Both the position numbers and the translations under genes were made by a program. From Corynebacterium glyciniphilum AJ 3170 (GTDB lineage: Bacteria > Actinomycetota > Actinomycetes > Mycobacteriales > Mycobacteriaceae): DNA of 64,000 bases. The DNA lies in assembly GCF_007673095.1 (NCBI RefSeq), contig NZ_VDYZ01000001.1, positions 62,001-126,000 of the forward strand, read 5' to 3'. Shown piece after piece: positions 34,903 through 44,925 of the stretch (the stretch's first letter is position 1; each line of letters opens with the position of its first letter). The notes beneath the pieces were generated by a model. That model ran no database searches and was not told where the DNA came from. It saw only the letters and a program-made list of their open reading frames with translations.

Positions 34903-37806
34903 GTGCCCGGAAAGCTACGTGTCCATGAGCTTGCGAAGCAGCTCGGAACGACAAGCAAGGAACTTCTCGCCACGCTCAAGGAGCAGGGTGAGTTCGTGAA
35001 GTCGGCGTCCTCGACGGTGGAACCGCCGGTCGTCAAGAAAATGAAGAACCACTACGGAGCGGGTGCGGAGTCCAAGAAGGACGACGCCGCGCTTCCGGAC
35101 CTGAGCGGTCAGCCGACCGCCCAGGCATCCAGCTCTACCGCGACGACGGCCGAGCCGGCCGGCTCAACCCCCGGCGCAGCGAAGCCGGGTCCGAAGCCCG
35201 GTGCCGCGAAGCCGGGGGCAGCCAAGCCCGGTGCCTCGGCCCGGCCCGGCCCCGCCAAGACATCGGCCAAGCCCGGTGCGTCCGCCAAGCCGACGCCTGC
35301 CGATGCACGCCCGTCCACCACCGCGGCTGCGTCGCCGGCGGCAGCCGAGAAGGCCGCGCCGAGCCCGAAGCCGCAGGCTGACCGCCCGAAGCCGGGTGCG
35401 GCGAAGCCTGCCGCGAAGTCCGCCCCGCAGGACGCGCCGTCCTCGAAGCCGGGCCCGCGTCCCGGCCCGAAGCCCGGTGCTGCCCGTCCGGGTGCCAAGC
35501 CGGGTCCGAAGCCCGGTGGCCGCGCACCCCGTGTCGCCAACAACCCGTTCTCCTCCGGGACCGAACGGCCGTCCCCGCGTCCCCAGGGTGGTCAGGGCGG
35601 ACAGGGCGGTAAGTCTGACATGCCGCGCCCCGGCGGTTCAGCAGGACGCCCGTCCCCGCGTCCGGGTGGTAGTGGCGCGGCGAAACCGGGCGGACGTCGT
35701 CCGAGCCCCGCGTCGATGCCCAGTCACCCCAGCCCCGGGCAGATGCCGGCGAAGGCCAGCACCGGTGGTGGCGGCGGCCGTGGCCGTGGTGGCCAGGGCG
35801 GTCCCGGTACCGGTGGTCCGGGAGGCCCCCGTGGTGGTCGCGGCGGACGTCGTGGCGGTACCGCAGGTGCCTTCGGTCGTCCCGGTGGCGCACCTCGTCG
35901 TGGGCGTAAGTCGAAGCGGCAGAAGCGTAACGAGTACGAGGCGATGCAGGCTCCGAGTGTCGTCGGTGGTGTCAAGCTGCCGAACGGCAAGGGCGCCAAG
36001 ATCCGTCTGCGTCGTGGTGCGTCGCTGTCGGACTTCGCCGAGAAGATCAACGCCGATCCGGCTGCGCTGGTGCAGGCGATGTTCAACCTCGGTGAGATGG
36101 TCACCGCGACCGCGTCTGTCCCGGACGACACCCTGAAGCTGCTCGGTGACGAGATGGCCTACACCGTCGAGGTCGTCTCCCCCGAGGACGAGGACCGTGA
36201 GCTGCTGGAGTCGTTCGACCTGCAGTTCGGTGAGGATGTCGGTGGTCAGGACGACCTGCAGCACCGGCCGCCGGTGGTCACCGTCATGGGTCACGTCGAC
36301 CACGGTAAGACCCGCCTGCTCGACACCATCCGCAAGACGAACGTCGGCGGTGGCGAGGCCGGTGGCATCACCCAGCACATCGGTGCCTACCAGGTGCCGG
36401 TCGAGGTCAACGAGGAAGAGCGCCTGCTGACGCTGCTCGACACCCCCGGTCACGAGGCGTTCACCGCCATGCGTGCCCGTGGTGCCAAGGCGACGGATAT
36501 CGCGATCCTGGTTGTCGCCGCGGACGACGGCGTCATGCCGCAGACCGTGGAGGCGATCAACCACGCCAAGGCGGCCGACGTCCCGGTCGTGGTCGCGGTG
36601 AACAAGATCGACAAGGAGGGCGCGTCCCCGGACAAGATCCGTGGTCAGCTCACCGAGTACGGCCTGGTCCCCGAGGAGTACGGCGGCGAGACCATGTTCG
36701 TCGACATCTCGGCGAAGCAGGGCACGAACATCGAGAGCCTCCTCGAGGCCGTGGTGCTCACCGCCGATGCGTCGCTGGAGCTCGTCGCCAACCCCGACAT
36801 GCCCGCCCAGGGTGTGGCCATCGAGGCACACCTCGACCGTGGACGTGGCCCGGTGGCCAACGTCATCATCCAGCGCGGTACCCTGCGCGTCGGTGACTCG
36901 ATCGTCGTCGGTGACGCCCACGGACGTGTGCGTCGTATGGTCGACGAGCACGGTGAGGACGTCAAGGAGGCAGGTCCCTCGATGCCGGTGCAGGTCCTCG
37001 GACTCACCAGCGTCTCGGGTGCCGGTGACAACCTGCTCGCCGTGGACGATGACCGGACCGCCCGGCAGATCGCCGACCAGCGCAACGCCCGTCGCCGTAA
37101 CGCCATGCAGGCCCGTTCCCGCAAACGGATCAGCCTCGAGGACCTGGACAAGGTGCTCAAGGAGACCAGCCAGCTCAACCTCATCCTCAAGGGCGACAAC
37201 GCCGGTACGGTCGAGGCGCTGGAGGATTCGTTGTTGCAGATCGACGTCGACGACGAGGTCAGCCTGAACATCATCGACCGTGGCGTGGGTGCCGTCACCC
37301 AGACCAACGTCGACCTGGCTGCCGCGTCCGACGCGATCATCATCGGCTTCAACGTCCGCGCAGAGGGTAAGGCCACTGAGGTCGCCAACTCCGAGGGCGT
37401 CGAGATCCGCTACTACTCGGTCATCTACGATGCGATCGACGAGGTCGAGCAGGCGCTCAAGGGCATGCTCAAGCCGGTGTACGAGGAGCGGGAGATCGGC
37501 ACCGCCGAGATCCGTCAGCTGTTCAAGGCTTCGGCTGTCGGCCTGATCGCCGGTTCGATGGTCCAGACCGGGAAGATGCGCCGCAATGCGCAGGTGCGCC
37601 TCATCCGCGACGGCAGTGTCGTCACGGAGAAGGCCACGATCGAGTCGCTGCGACGTGAGAAGGACGACGTCACCGAGGTCAACCACGGCTACGAGTGCGG
37701 TATGGTCCTGTCCTACCCGGACATCCAGGTCGGGGACACGATCCAGGCGTACGAGCTCGTCGAGGTTCCGCGCGACCAGGTGAAGAAGGACGGCAAGGAC
37801 AGCTAG
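34903..37806 (+). CDS. infB: Translation initiation factor IF-2
   Basis: A 967-residue GTPase. The N-terminal IF2-N subdomain ([23 protein letters not shown] in two parts) is followed by a 270-residue linker rich in Pro, Gly, Lys and Arg with KPGA/RPGP and GGRGG repeats. The core starts about residue 345. G1 GHVDHGKT, G3 DTPGHEAF and G4 NKID lie within residues 463-580, and the beta-barrel domains follow. It recruits formyl-Met-tRNA to the 30S subunit. The GTG start has AAGGAGAG upstream. The linker length is at the upper end for actinobacteria. Confidence 0.97.
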   Translation: MPGKLRVHELAKQLGTTSKELLATLKEQGEFVKSASSTVEPPVVKKMKNHYGAGAESKKDDAALPDLSGQPTAQASSSTATTAEPAGSTPGAAKPGPKPGAAKPGAAKPGASARPGPAKTSAKPGASAKPTPADARPSTTAAASPAAAEKAAPSPKPQADRPKPGAAKPAAKSAPQDAPSSKPGPRPGPKPGAARPGAKPGPKPGGRAPRVANNPFSSGTERPSPRPQGGQGGQGGKSDMPRPGGSAGRPSPRPGGSGAAKPGGRRPSPASMPSHPSPGQMPAKASTGGGGGRGRGGQGGPGTGGPGGPRGGRGGRRGGTAGAFGRPGGAPRRGRKSKRQKRNEYEAMQAPSVVGGVKLPNGKGAKIRLRRGASLSDFAEKINADPAALVQAMFNLGEMVTATASVPDDTLKLLGDEMAYTVEVVSPEDEDRELLESFDLQFGEDVGGQDDLQHRPPVVTVMGHVDHGKTRLLDTIRKTNVGGGEAGGITQHIGAYQVPVEVNEEERLLTLLDTPGHEAFTAMRARGAKATDIAILVVAADDGVMPQTVEAINHAKAADVPVVVAVNKIDKEGASPDKIRGQLTEYGLVPEEYGGETMFVDISAKQGTNIESLLEAVVLTADASLELVANPDMPAQGVAIEAHLDRGRGPVANVIIQRGTLRVGDSIVVGDAHGRVRRMVDEHGEDVKEAGPSMPVQVLGLTSVSGAGDNLLAVDDDRTARQIADQRNARRRNAMQARSRKRISLEDLDKVLKETSQLNLILKGDNAGTVEALEDSLLQIDVDDEVSLNIIDRGVGAVTQTNVDLAAASDAIIIGFNVRAEGKATEVANSEGVEIRYYSVIYDAIDEVEQALKGMLKPVYEEREIGTAEIRQLFKASAVGLIAGSMVQTGKMRRNAQVRLIRDGSVVTEKATIESLRREKDDVTEVNHGYECGMVLSYPDIQVGDTIQAYELVEVPRDQVKKDGKDS

Positions 37807-37838
37807 AACAGCTAGAGGTCCTTTCCACCCGGCCCCGC

Positions 37839-37888
37839 CACCCCGGTGCCGGGGGACGTATGAAGATATGTCCCCCGGCACCGGGGTG
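37839..37888. terminator. Long perfect hairpin between infB and rbfA
   Basis: Nineteen-base arms (37839-37857 and 37870-37888) are exactly complementary around a 12-base loop. There is no T-run, so it may be a terminator in this GC-rich host, an RNA-processing site or a stabiliser of the infB transcript. Confidence 0.7.
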
Positions 37889-37958
37889 TCGCTGTGTCTG
37901 CGGCTAGAATCATCGTCGGGAAGCTCGACCACACCAACAATCAGAAGGGGTGCCACCG

Positions 37959-38405
37959 ATGGCAGACCACGCCCGCGCCGCCCGTATGGCCAAGCGCATC
38001 ATGACCATTGTCGCGTCGGCGATCGAGCGCGACGTGAAGGACCCGCGGCTGGAGTTCGTCACCGTGACGGACTGCCGGGTCACCGGCGACCTGCATGACG
38101 CCACGGTGTTCTACACCGTGCGTGGTCGGACGGTGGAGGAGGAGCCCGACACGGAGGCTGCGGCTGAGGCTCTCCACCGTGCCCGCGGGCAGCTCCGGAA
38201 GACCGTCGGCGATCAGCTCTCCGTCCGGTTCACTCCGACGCTGCGGTTCGAGCTGGACACCGTTCCGGAGGCGTCCGCCCACCTGGAGGAGCTGCTGGCC
38301 AAGGCCCGCGACATCGATTCCAGGGTGCGGGCCCAGGCGGAAGGCGCGACCCCGGCGGGGGAGGCGGATCCGTACCGCTCACCCGCGGACGAGACAGAGG
38401 AGTGA
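37959..38405 (+). CDS. rbfA: 30S ribosome-binding factor RbfA
   Basis: A 148-residue KH-like protein with the family opening [26 protein letters not shown] across residues 6-31, then [21 protein letters not shown]. It assists 16S rRNA 5'-end maturation and cold growth. ATG at 37959 is chosen with AAGGGG nine bases upstream; a GTG at 37950 is too near that site. The stop overlaps the MATE gene start by four bases, so the transporter is co-translated with the ribosome factor. The acidic tail is normal. Confidence 0.92.
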   Translation: MADHARAARMAKRIMTIVASAIERDVKDPRLEFVTVTDCRVTGDLHDATVFYTVRGRTVEEEPDTEAAAEALHRARGQLRKTVGDQLSVRFTPTLRFELDTVPEASAHLEELLAKARDIDSRVRAQAEGATPAGEADPYRSPADETEE

Positions 38406-39742
38406 GTGCGGCACCTCCTGCCGGTGTGAGGGCGGACACCCGGACCATTCTCGGTCTGGCGTGGCCCGCCCTCGCGGTCTTAGCGGCGACCCCGCTGTAC
38501 CTGCTGTGGGACACCGCGGTGGTCGGACGGCTCGGTGCCACGGACCTGGCCGCCCTGGCGGCGGGCGCGACCGTGCTGGCCCAGGTCACCGTGCAGCTGA
38601 CCTTCCTGTCGTACGGGACGACGGCCCGTGCGGCGCGTAAGTACGGCGCAGGGGACAGCGCGGGAGCTGTCGCCGAGGGCGTCCAGGCTTCCTGGGTCGC
38701 CGTCGGTGTGGGGGCCGTCCTTGCGGTCCTGGTCGCGGTCTTCGCCACGCCGGTGACGGGCTGGTTGACCGGTGGATCCGCCGACGGTGGATCCGTGGTC
38801 GCTGACGAAGCGGCCTCCTGGTTGCGGGTGACATCGCTGTCGGTGATCCCGGCGTTGCTGACGATGGCCGGCAACGGGTGGCTGCGTGGCGTGGCCAACA
38901 CCCGCGCACCGCTGTACTTCACGCTGGCCGGTGTCGTGCCGATGGTGGTGACGGTCCCGTGGGCCGTGGACCGCTACGGCCTGGTCGGTTCGGCGTACGC
39001 CAATGTGCTCGGTGAGCTGATCACCGCGACGTGTTTCGTGGTGGCGGTCATCGTGACCTGGCGCAAGGTCGGCGACGGCCGGTCCCTGCGGCCCAGCTGG
39101 GCGGTCATCCGCCCCCAGTTGTCGATGGGCCGTGACCTCATCTTGAGGTCGATGAGTTTCCAGGTCGCCTTCATCTCCGCCGCAGCGGTCGCCGGTCGGA
39201 TGGGGGACGCCTCCCTCGCCGCCCACCAGGTGATGCTGCAACTGTGGAACTTCCTGACGCTGGTACTGGACTCGGTTGCGGTCGCGGCCCAGACCCTGGT
39301 CGGGGCGGCGTTGGGTTCTGCGTCGGTGCGGGCGGCCTGGCAGGTCGGCCACCGCGTTCTGCGTTTCTCCGTGGGGGCCGGCCTGGCCCTCGCCGCCCTG
39401 TTGGCGGCCGGCGCGTTCTTCATCCCGGGGGTCTTCACCGCCGATGAGACGGTGTTGTCGACGATGTGGGGTCCATGGTGGATCCTCGTGACGATGGTCG
39501 GGCTCGGCGGTGTCGTCTTCGCGATCGACGGCGTCCTGCTGGGTGCGGGGGATGTAGCGTTCCTCCGGACCGCCTCGATTGTCTCGGTGCTGGCAGGTTT
39601 CCTCCCGGGCGTGTGGCTGTCCTGGATCTTCGATCTGGGGCTTACCGGGGTCTGGTGCGGTCTGCTCGCTTTCATCGTGATCCGGTTGGCCGCGGTGGTA
39701 TGGCGCTACAGGAGTGGACGGTGGGTCCGCACCGGAGACTGA
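38402..39742 (+). CDS. MATE/DinF family efflux transporter
   Basis: A 446-residue membrane protein with 12 predicted helices and the MATE features: [24 protein letters not shown] with the conserved Pro, Asp and following GxLG, and the duplicated second half starting near [14 protein letters not shown]. These proteins export drugs or metabolites in exchange for Na+ or H+. A DinF-like gene directly after rbfA is seen in other corynebacteria and mycobacteria. The GTG start overlaps the rbfA stop. The substrate is unknown. Confidence 0.88.
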   Translation: MSAAPPAGVRADTRTILGLAWPALAVLAATPLYLLWDTAVVGRLGATDLAALAAGATVLAQVTVQLTFLSYGTTARAARKYGAGDSAGAVAEGVQASWVAVGVGAVLAVLVAVFATPVTGWLTGGSADGGSVVADEAASWLRVTSLSVIPALLTMAGNGWLRGVANTRAPLYFTLAGVVPMVVTVPWAVDRYGLVGSAYANVLGELITATCFVVAVIVTWRKVGDGRSLRPSWAVIRPQLSMGRDLILRSMSFQVAFISAAAVAGRMGDASLAAHQVMLQLWNFLTLVLDSVAVAAQTLVGAALGSASVRAAWQVGHRVLRFSVGAGLALAALLAAGAFFIPGVFTADETVLSTMWGPWWILVTMVGLGGVVFAIDGVLLGAGDVAFLRTASIVSVLAGFLPGVWLSWIFDLGLTGVWCGLLAFIVIRLAAVVWRYRSGRWVRTGD

Positions 39743-39779
39743 TTTCTGTTTCAGAAGTGACGTATGTGGTTGAAGTGAC

Positions 39780-39785
39780 TAGAGT
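39780..39785 (+). promoter_or_regulatory. -10 box of pptH (leaderless)
   Basis: TAGAGT ends 7 bases before the ATG at 39793. Confidence 0.55.
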
Positions 39786-39792
39786 GGCGTAA

Positions 39793-40674
39793 ATGGTGAG
39801 TGGGAGCGACGTGGAAGAGAGTGCCGAGACAGACACCGGCGTGCAGCGCCGGACGCTGTGGGCGGTCTCGGACCTGCACGTGGCGGCCCGCGGCAACCGG
39901 GAACTCGTCGAACGCACCGTACGCCCGGAGAACCCCGGTGACTGGCTGATCGTGGCCGGCGATGTCGCGGAACGCACGTCCACGATCCTTGAGACCCTCC
40001 GCTCGTTGTCGGAGAAGTTCGCCCAGGTCATCTGGGTCCCCGGCAACCATGAGCTGTTCTCCCGGTCGTCCGATGAGGTGCATGCGGCACAGAAGTACGA
40101 TGAACTGGTCAAAGGCTGCCAGTCGATCGGCGTGCTCACCCCTGAGGACCCGTACCCGAGGTTCGCCGGACGCACCATCGTGCCGATGTTCACGCTGTAC
40201 GACCATTCGTGGCGGGACCCGCTGATCACGGTGGAGCGGGCCCTCTCCGCGGCGGAGGGCAACGGCGTGGTGTTCACCGACCAGGTCGCGATCGCCCCCT
40301 ATGTCGACGTTCCGCTCTGGTGCCAACGTCGCCTGGGATACACTGTGCGTCGACTGTCGAAGGTGTCGGGGCCGACGGTGCTGGTCAACCACTGGCCGTT
40401 GGTGCGTGAGGTCACTGCGCGGCTCCGGCTGCCGGAAGTCGCGTTGTGGTCGGGGAGCCGGCATACACAGGACTGGCCGGTGCGCTTCGGTGCGGAGACG
40501 GTGATTTACGGGCACCTGCACATCCCGGTCGTGACCGAGGTGGACGGTGTCCGCCATGTCGAGGTGTCGCTGGGCTACCCACGGGAACGTGAGCGGACCC
40601 TCGACCAGCGCCGCGAACGGAACCTCTGGCCGTATCCGGTGCTGACCGAGTCAGCCGGAGAGGAAGCGGGATGA
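39793..40674 (+). CDS. pptH: Calcineurin-like metallophosphoesterase, PptH-type
   Basis: The 293-residue product shows all metal-binding motifs in order: SDLHVA near 26, AGDVAE near 55, PGNHE near 81, NHWP near 203 and YGHLHIP near 239. It is directly followed, with a four-base overlap, by the phosphopantetheinyl transferase gene. In Mycobacterium tuberculosis the same pair is PptH (Rv2795c) and PptT, where PptH removes the phosphopantetheine arm that PptT attaches to carrier proteins. Position and motifs make that assignment likely. The upstream 20 residues are acidic and poorly conserved. A TAGAGT box seven bases upstream indicates a leaderless mRNA. Confidence 0.83.
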   Translation: MVSGSDVEESAETDTGVQRRTLWAVSDLHVAARGNRELVERTVRPENPGDWLIVAGDVAERTSTILETLRSLSEKFAQVIWVPGNHELFSRSSDEVHAAQKYDELVKGCQSIGVLTPEDPYPRFAGRTIVPMFTLYDHSWRDPLITVERALSAAEGNGVVFTDQVAIAPYVDVPLWCQRRLGYTVRRLSKVSGPTVLVNHWPLVREVTARLRLPEVALWSGSRHTQDWPVRFGAETVIYGHLHIPVVTEVDGVRHVEVSLGYPRERERTLDQRRERNLWPYPVLTESAGEEAG

Positions 40675-41417
40675 TCATCTCAGCACCGTATGTCGCTGTG
40701 GGGTTCGGTGACACTGACCGGACTCCGGTCGTTCCCCGCGACCTCATCCCCGCCGACGCCGGCCTGGTGGAGTACCACCCGGGGCGGGTCATCGACCTGA
40801 CCCACTACGACGAGCTCGACGAGGAGGAGAGACGAATCGTCGGCGCGGCAGTGGATTCCCGCAAAGCCGAGTTCGGCGACGGTCGGTGGTGTGCTCACCG
40901 CGCGCTGCGCGGTCTGGGGATCGACGGCCCCATCCTGCGCGGTGACAAGGGACGGCCTCTGTTTCCGGGGCCGGTCACCGGCACCATCTCGCACACCCGG
41001 GGCCTGCGCGTCGCACTCGTCGGCCGGACGGACCGGTGGCGCAGCCTGGGTCTGGATGTGGAGGTCGCACAGCGACTGCCGGACGGTGTGTTGTCGGCCG
41101 TCAGTTCCCCGCTGGAACGCCGGTCGCTCCAACGCGCGGCGCAACGGGCACCGGGGCGTTCACTGGGCACGGTGCTGTTCAGCGCGAAGGAAGCGGTCTA
41201 CAAGGCGTGGTTTCCTCTGGTCGGACGGTTCCTCGACTTCGATGAAGTCGAGCTTCACCTTGATGTGAGTCCGCGGGACGACACAACCTCCGTCGACGAG
41301 GTCGGCGGAGGTTGGCATGCCCGCGTGCTGTCCCAGCCGAGCCCGGTGCCCACCGTCGAGGGGCAGTGGGTGATCCGGGACGGTTTCGTGGTGACCGTCT
41401 GTGCGATCCCGGGGTGA
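40671..41417 (+). CDS. pptT: 4'-phosphopantetheinyl transferase
   Basis: A 248-residue Sfp/PptT-type enzyme. TISHTRG near 105 binds CoA, LGLDVE near 125 supplies Mg2+ ligands, and FSAKEAVYKAW near 167 is the catalytic helix. It attaches the 4'-phosphopantetheine arm from CoA to type I FAS, polyketide (mycolate) and peptide synthase carrier domains. The ATG overlaps the PptH stop (ATGA), so enzyme and opposing hydrolase are made together. The family length is about 230, as here. Confidence 0.93.
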   Translation: MIISAPYVAVGFGDTDRTPVVPRDLIPADAGLVEYHPGRVIDLTHYDELDEEERRIVGAAVDSRKAEFGDGRWCAHRALRGLGIDGPILRGDKGRPLFPGPVTGTISHTRGLRVALVGRTDRWRSLGLDVEVAQRLPDGVLSAVSSPLERRSLQRAAQRAPGRSLGTVLFSAKEAVYKAWFPLVGRFLDFDEVELHLDVSPRDDTTSVDEVGGGWHARVLSQPSPVPTVEGQWVIRDGFVVTVCAIPG

Positions 41418-41443
41418 CACCGGCGTGGTTCAGCAGGGGTACG

Positions 41444-42235
41444 TCAGTAGTACCCGCCCTGGCGGAAGTCCCAGGAGTTGAACTGCTCGGCGAGGATCAG
41501 CACGATCTCGTCGTTGTAGATGCCCTTGCGGATGAGTGTGGGGCAGGGGGTGATGCCGCGTTGCCCGTTCTGCTCGGGAATCAGCGTGCCGTCGTCGTCA
41601 ACCATGGAAACCATGACGCCCTGCTCGTAGCGGGTGTCGATGTTCTTGTCCGGCTGGATCGAGGCGACATAGTCATTGCCCTCGATGATCAGGTCGGCTT
41701 CGCCCGCGATCTCCTCGCCGATGCCCTCGATCAGTCCGCGGTTGCCCTGGCCGGAGGGGTTGGCCGATGACGCGAAGACCAGGCGGCGGTCCTTCTCCCA
41801 CAGTTCGCGCGCGATGTTCTCGCCAGGCGTGCCGAACTTGAGCACGAAGCAACTGGTGTTGCGGGTGTCGGAGGCGAGTTCACCGGCGCCTTCCGGCATG
41901 TACTTGTCCTGGGCGCCTTCCTTCCACGGGAGGATGCAGCCCATCAGGATGTCGCGGTCCACGCAGGTCTGGTAGAACTTCTCGATCTCGGGGGTCAATT
42001 GAGCGAGTTCCTTGAGCTGCTCGATCGACCCGCACAACACGACACCGGGTTTGTTGCGCTTGCGGTGCTTGACAGCGAACTTGCGCTCCAGGCCCTCACG
42101 GTCGCTCGTGGCGATGATGTAGCCGACCTTGGTCGGGGTGACCACGATATGTCCCGGGGTACGGAGCAGGTCGACGGCCTCCTGCTGCAGTCCACCATTC
42201 CACTGGATCTGGCGGGAGTTCTCGTTCTCTGCCAT
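41444..42235 (-). CDS. Sua5/YciO/YrdC-domain protein
   Basis: A 263-residue protein with a YrdC-type fold: PTKVGYIIATSD near 33, KHRKRNKPGVVL near 57, and SSANPSGQ near 154. The family makes threonylcarbamoyl-AMP for tRNA t6A, but this version stands alone and its nucleotide-binding segments differ from typical TsaC (the KRxxxKP motif is present as KHRKRNKP). The essential TsaC copy in corynebacteria is normally beside prmC, so this is probably a YciO-like paralogue. GAGGA lies four bases before the ATG at 42235. It is convergent to pptT and divergent from prpD. Confidence 0.8.
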   Translation of the reverse strand: MAENENSRQIQWNGGLQQEAVDLLRTPGHIVVTPTKVGYIIATSDREGLERKFAVKHRKRNKPGVVLCGSIEQLKELAQLTPEIEKFYQTCVDRDILMGCILPWKEGAQDKYMPEGAGELASDTRNTSCFVLKFGTPGENIARELWEKDRRLVFASSANPSGQGNRGLIEGIGEEIAGEADLIIEGNDYVASIQPDKNIDTRYEQGVMVSMVDDDGTLIPEQNGQRGITPCPTLIRKGIYNDEIVLILAEQFNSWDFRQGGYY

Positions 42236-42509
42236 GTGTTCCTCTCTGAAGTCCAACTGTTGTTCGGGTGCATCTCGGGGTGACAGCGTCTCACTGGTCG
42301 GGAGAAGCTATCTCACGTTCTGGCATTCTAGTGCACCGTTGCGGCGCCTGCTGAATCGGGGCCGGGGAGCACCGTTGCGACGTCGGTGGCCGGGTGCGAT
42401 ATGTCACAAAGGGTTGAACTTGGCGTCATGAGGTCCAGTATGGGAGGTGAGGCAAGCCTAATGGTCGCTGTCGTCCATTCCGGGATGCCTCAGAGGAAAG
42501 GAGCAGGTG

Positions 42510-43892
42510 ATGACAGAAGTACAGGAACTCGCCACTTTCGTGGAAAAGGCAGATCTCAGTGACCTCAGCCCGGAAGCTCTTGAACAACTCAAGATCCGGG
42601 TGCTCGACACACTCGGAGTTGCCGTCGGTGCGCTCGACGCTGAACCGGTCAACGCGATCAGGGGGCTCCTGGAGGACCTCGGCGGGAGTGAACAGGCGAC
42701 ATTGATCGGCGGGGGAAAGACCTCGCCCGAGAAAGCGGCCTTCTTCAACAGTGCGCTCAGCCGCTACCTCGACTTCATGGATGCCTATCTCGCGAAAGGT
42801 GAGACCAACCACCCCTCAGACAACTTCGGGGCAGTCCTCGCCGCGGCCGAGAGCGTTGATGCCAGTGGGGCGGAGCTGCTCACCGCTTTCGCGGTGGCGT
42901 ACCAGGTCCATACCCGCCTCTCGGACGTGGCACCGGTCCGCGCCCTCGGATTCGACCACACCACCCAGGGGGCCTTCGCAGCAGCGTGTTCGGCGGCCAA
43001 GGCACTCGGTCTCGAAGCTGACCAGATCGCGAATGCCGCCGCCATGGCAGGCACGGCGAATGTGGCCCTGCGTGTCACGCGCACCGGCAACCTCAGCCAC
43101 TGGAAGGGGCTGGCGTACCCGCATGTCGCCAAGGAGGGGGTGTGGTCGGCATTGTTGGCGTCCCGAGGGATCACCGGGCCCGGAGAGGTCTTCGAGGGCA
43201 ACAAGGGATTCAAGGATCTCGCAGGCGACTACACGCTGGACTGGTCGTCCGAGGACCTGGAGAGTGTCACCCGGACAATCATCAAGAAGTACAACGCCGA
43301 GATACATTCGCAGTCCGCATTGGAGGCCGTCCTGGATATCCGCTCCCGGGAGGGCTTCGACCCGTCGCATATCGACACTGTCAGGCTGTCCACGTTCGAC
43401 GTCGCGTATTCGATCATCGGCGGCGGCGAGGAGGGGGACAAACAGACCATCCGCACCAAGGAGGAGGCGGACCACTCGCTCCCGTGGATGCTGGCCGTCG
43501 CTCTCCTCGACGGTGAACTCAATCCTGGTCAGTATGACCCGTCGCGCATCGTCGCCGAGGACGTCCAGCAGCTCATGGCCAAGGTCACGATCACGCCGGA
43601 CGACGCGTTGTCCGACCGCTTCCCGGAGGAGATGCCTGCGGAAGTCACCGTCACCCTCGATGACGGGACGGAGTTCAGTGCCGAGAAATCCGCCTACGAC
43701 GGATTCTTCACCCGCCCCCTGGGCTGGGACGCGGCCTGCGTGAAATTCAACGTCCTCACCGCGCCATTCGCTGACCGGGCGCTACGCGACGAGATCAGTG
43801 ACATCGTCCATGACCTCGACAACCGTCAGGTCACCGACTTGACCTCCGCTCTGGGGAAGGTCTCCACCACGCGCACGGAAGGACAGTCATGA
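42510..43892 (+). CDS. MmgE/PrpD family protein
   Basis: A 460-residue protein of the 2-methylcitrate dehydratase superfamily: LKIRVLDTLGVAVGAL near 29, LDFMDAYLAKGETNHPSDNFGAV in two blocks near 88-110 and YNAEIHSQSALEA near 258. The superfamily includes 2-methylcitrate dehydratase, cis-aconitate decarboxylase and iminodisuccinate epimerase. No prpB/prpC is nearby, so propionate breakdown is not supported. AAAGGAG lies upstream of ATG 42510; a GTG directly before it is less likely. It sits between pptT and truB, which are neighbours in mycobacteria, and looks inserted. A truncated frame follows it. Confidence 0.85.
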   Translation: MTEVQELATFVEKADLSDLSPEALEQLKIRVLDTLGVAVGALDAEPVNAIRGLLEDLGGSEQATLIGGGKTSPEKAAFFNSALSRYLDFMDAYLAKGETNHPSDNFGAVLAAAESVDASGAELLTAFAVAYQVHTRLSDVAPVRALGFDHTTQGAFAAACSAAKALGLEADQIANAAAMAGTANVALRVTRTGNLSHWKGLAYPHVAKEGVWSALLASRGITGPGEVFEGNKGFKDLAGDYTLDWSSEDLESVTRTIIKKYNAEIHSQSALEAVLDIRSREGFDPSHIDTVRLSTFDVAYSIIGGGEEGDKQTIRTKEEADHSLPWMLAVALLDGELNPGQYDPSRIVAEDVQQLMAKVTITPDDALSDRFPEEMPAEVTVTLDDGTEFSAEKSAYDGFFTRPLGWDAACVKFNVLTAPFADRALRDEISDIVHDLDNRQVTDLTSALGKVSTTRTEGQS

Positions 43893-44014
43893 CCGCCGAC
43901 CCCACCGGCACGACCGGACGACTCAGTCCATTCCCGCCGGGCGTGCCACGAAGACGCTGGCTGCGCGTGTGCCTTTCTCCTCGAGGAGGGCCACGGCCCT
44001 GCCGTCAGGGGTGA
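43889..44014 (+). pseudogene. Possible truncated gene overlapping the MmgE/PrpD stop
   Basis: An ATG at 43889 overlaps the preceding stop (ATGA), the usual mark of a coupled operon gene, but the frame gives only 41 codons. From codon 12 it runs antisense into the end of truB. The first residues (MTADPTGTTGRLSP) are protein-like. A downstream operon gene may have been cut off when this segment joined truB; or the overlap may be chance. Confidence 0.3.
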
Positions 44015-44879
44015 CGGCGGCATAGACGCCGCGCCTCCCGACCGGGGAGAGCCACTTACCCAACGACAGTGCGTCTCCGTCCGCACCGGAGACCTCACGG
44101 ACCGGGAAGCAGGTCGACATCGCCTCGTCCAGGGACATCGTCAGTGCGGGGGAGGCGTCGGTGTCGTCGCGGACGGCGGAGAGCTCATCCAGCGTCCGGG
44201 CCTCGGTTACGGCGAAGGGTCCTGCGCTCGTACGCCGCAGTGCGCTCAGATGACCGCCGACACCGAGGTTCTCACCGACATCCCGTGCGATTGACCGGAT
44301 GTAGGTGCCCGAAGAGCAGTGCACGCTGATGTCCGCCTCGGCGACCCGCTCCTCGCCCTCACCGTCGATCCGGATGTCGGTGACGACGAGTTCGTGGACG
44401 GTCACGGGTCGCTCGGGCAGCACGACATCCACACCCTCCCGGACGAGTTCGTGGGCCCGACGGCCGTTGACCTTGATTGAACTGACACTGCTGGGGCGTT
44501 GCATGATCTCGCCGGACTGTGTGGCGAAGGCCTCCCGGACACCGTCGACCGTCAGGGAGTCCATCGCCTCGGCAGGTGCCGTGGAGATCGTGTCGCCCTC
44601 GATGTCGTCGGTGACGGTGGCCGACCCGAAGCGGACCGTCGCGTCGTACCGTTTGTCGTGTGTCACCACGTGTGCGAGGAACTTGGTGCCGCGTTCGACT
44701 CCGACGACGAGGACGCCGGTGGCCATCGGGTCCAGGGTTCCGGAGTGCCCGACCCGTCGTGTGCCGAAGATGCGTCGACACCGTGAGACGACGTCGTGAC
44801 TGGTCATTCCGGCGGGTTTGTCGACGATGACGAGACCGGACCGGGCGATGATCCCGTCGGCTGATTCTCTTCCAGGCAT
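43923..44879 (-). CDS. truB: tRNA pseudouridine(55) synthase
   Basis: A 318-residue enzyme with the TruB motifs: GLVIVDKPAGMTSHDVV near 15, RRVGHSGTLDPMATGVL near 40 with its catalytic Asp, and CSSGTYIRSIARDVG near 190. A C-terminal PUA-like domain follows. It converts U55 to pseudouridine in tRNA. The start at 44879 has a TAGACT box seven bases upstream. It faces ribF across 46 bases. Confidence 0.95.
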   Translation of the reverse strand: MPGRESADGIIARSGLVIVDKPAGMTSHDVVSRCRRIFGTRRVGHSGTLDPMATGVLVVGVERGTKFLAHVVTHDKRYDATVRFGSATVTDDIEGDTISTAPAEAMDSLTVDGVREAFATQSGEIMQRPSSVSSIKVNGRRAHELVREGVDVVLPERPVTVHELVVTDIRIDGEGEERVAEADISVHCSSGTYIRSIARDVGENLGVGGHLSALRRTSAGPFAVTEARTLDELSAVRDDTDASPALTMSLDEAMSTCFPVREVSGADGDALSLGKWLSPVGRRGVYAAVTPDGRAVALLEEKGTRAASVFVARPAGMD

Positions 44880-44886
44880 GGAGCAC

Positions 44887-44892
44887 AGTCTA
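44887..44892 (-). promoter_or_regulatory. -10 box of truB (leaderless)
   Basis: TAGACT on the minus strand ends 7 bases before the truB start. Confidence 0.6.
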
Positions 44893-44912
44893 GGTGGTCT
44901 CCGGAAGTGTCG

Positions 44913-44918
44913 TAGTGT
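44913..44918 (+). promoter_or_regulatory. -10 box of ribF (leaderless)
   Basis: TAGTGT ends 7 bases before the ribF GTG at 44926; it is 20 bases from the opposing truB -10 box. Confidence 0.6.
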
Positions 44919-44925
44919 GGTGTCC

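Noticed and set aside
35638..37956. 772-codon minus-strand frame over infB
   Set aside because: Pure antisense shadow of IF-2 with runs of Thr, Ala and Arg.
41437..41455. GGGTAC/GTACCC hairpin between pptT and the YrdC gene
   Set aside because: Only six base pairs and no T-run; too weak to call a terminator.
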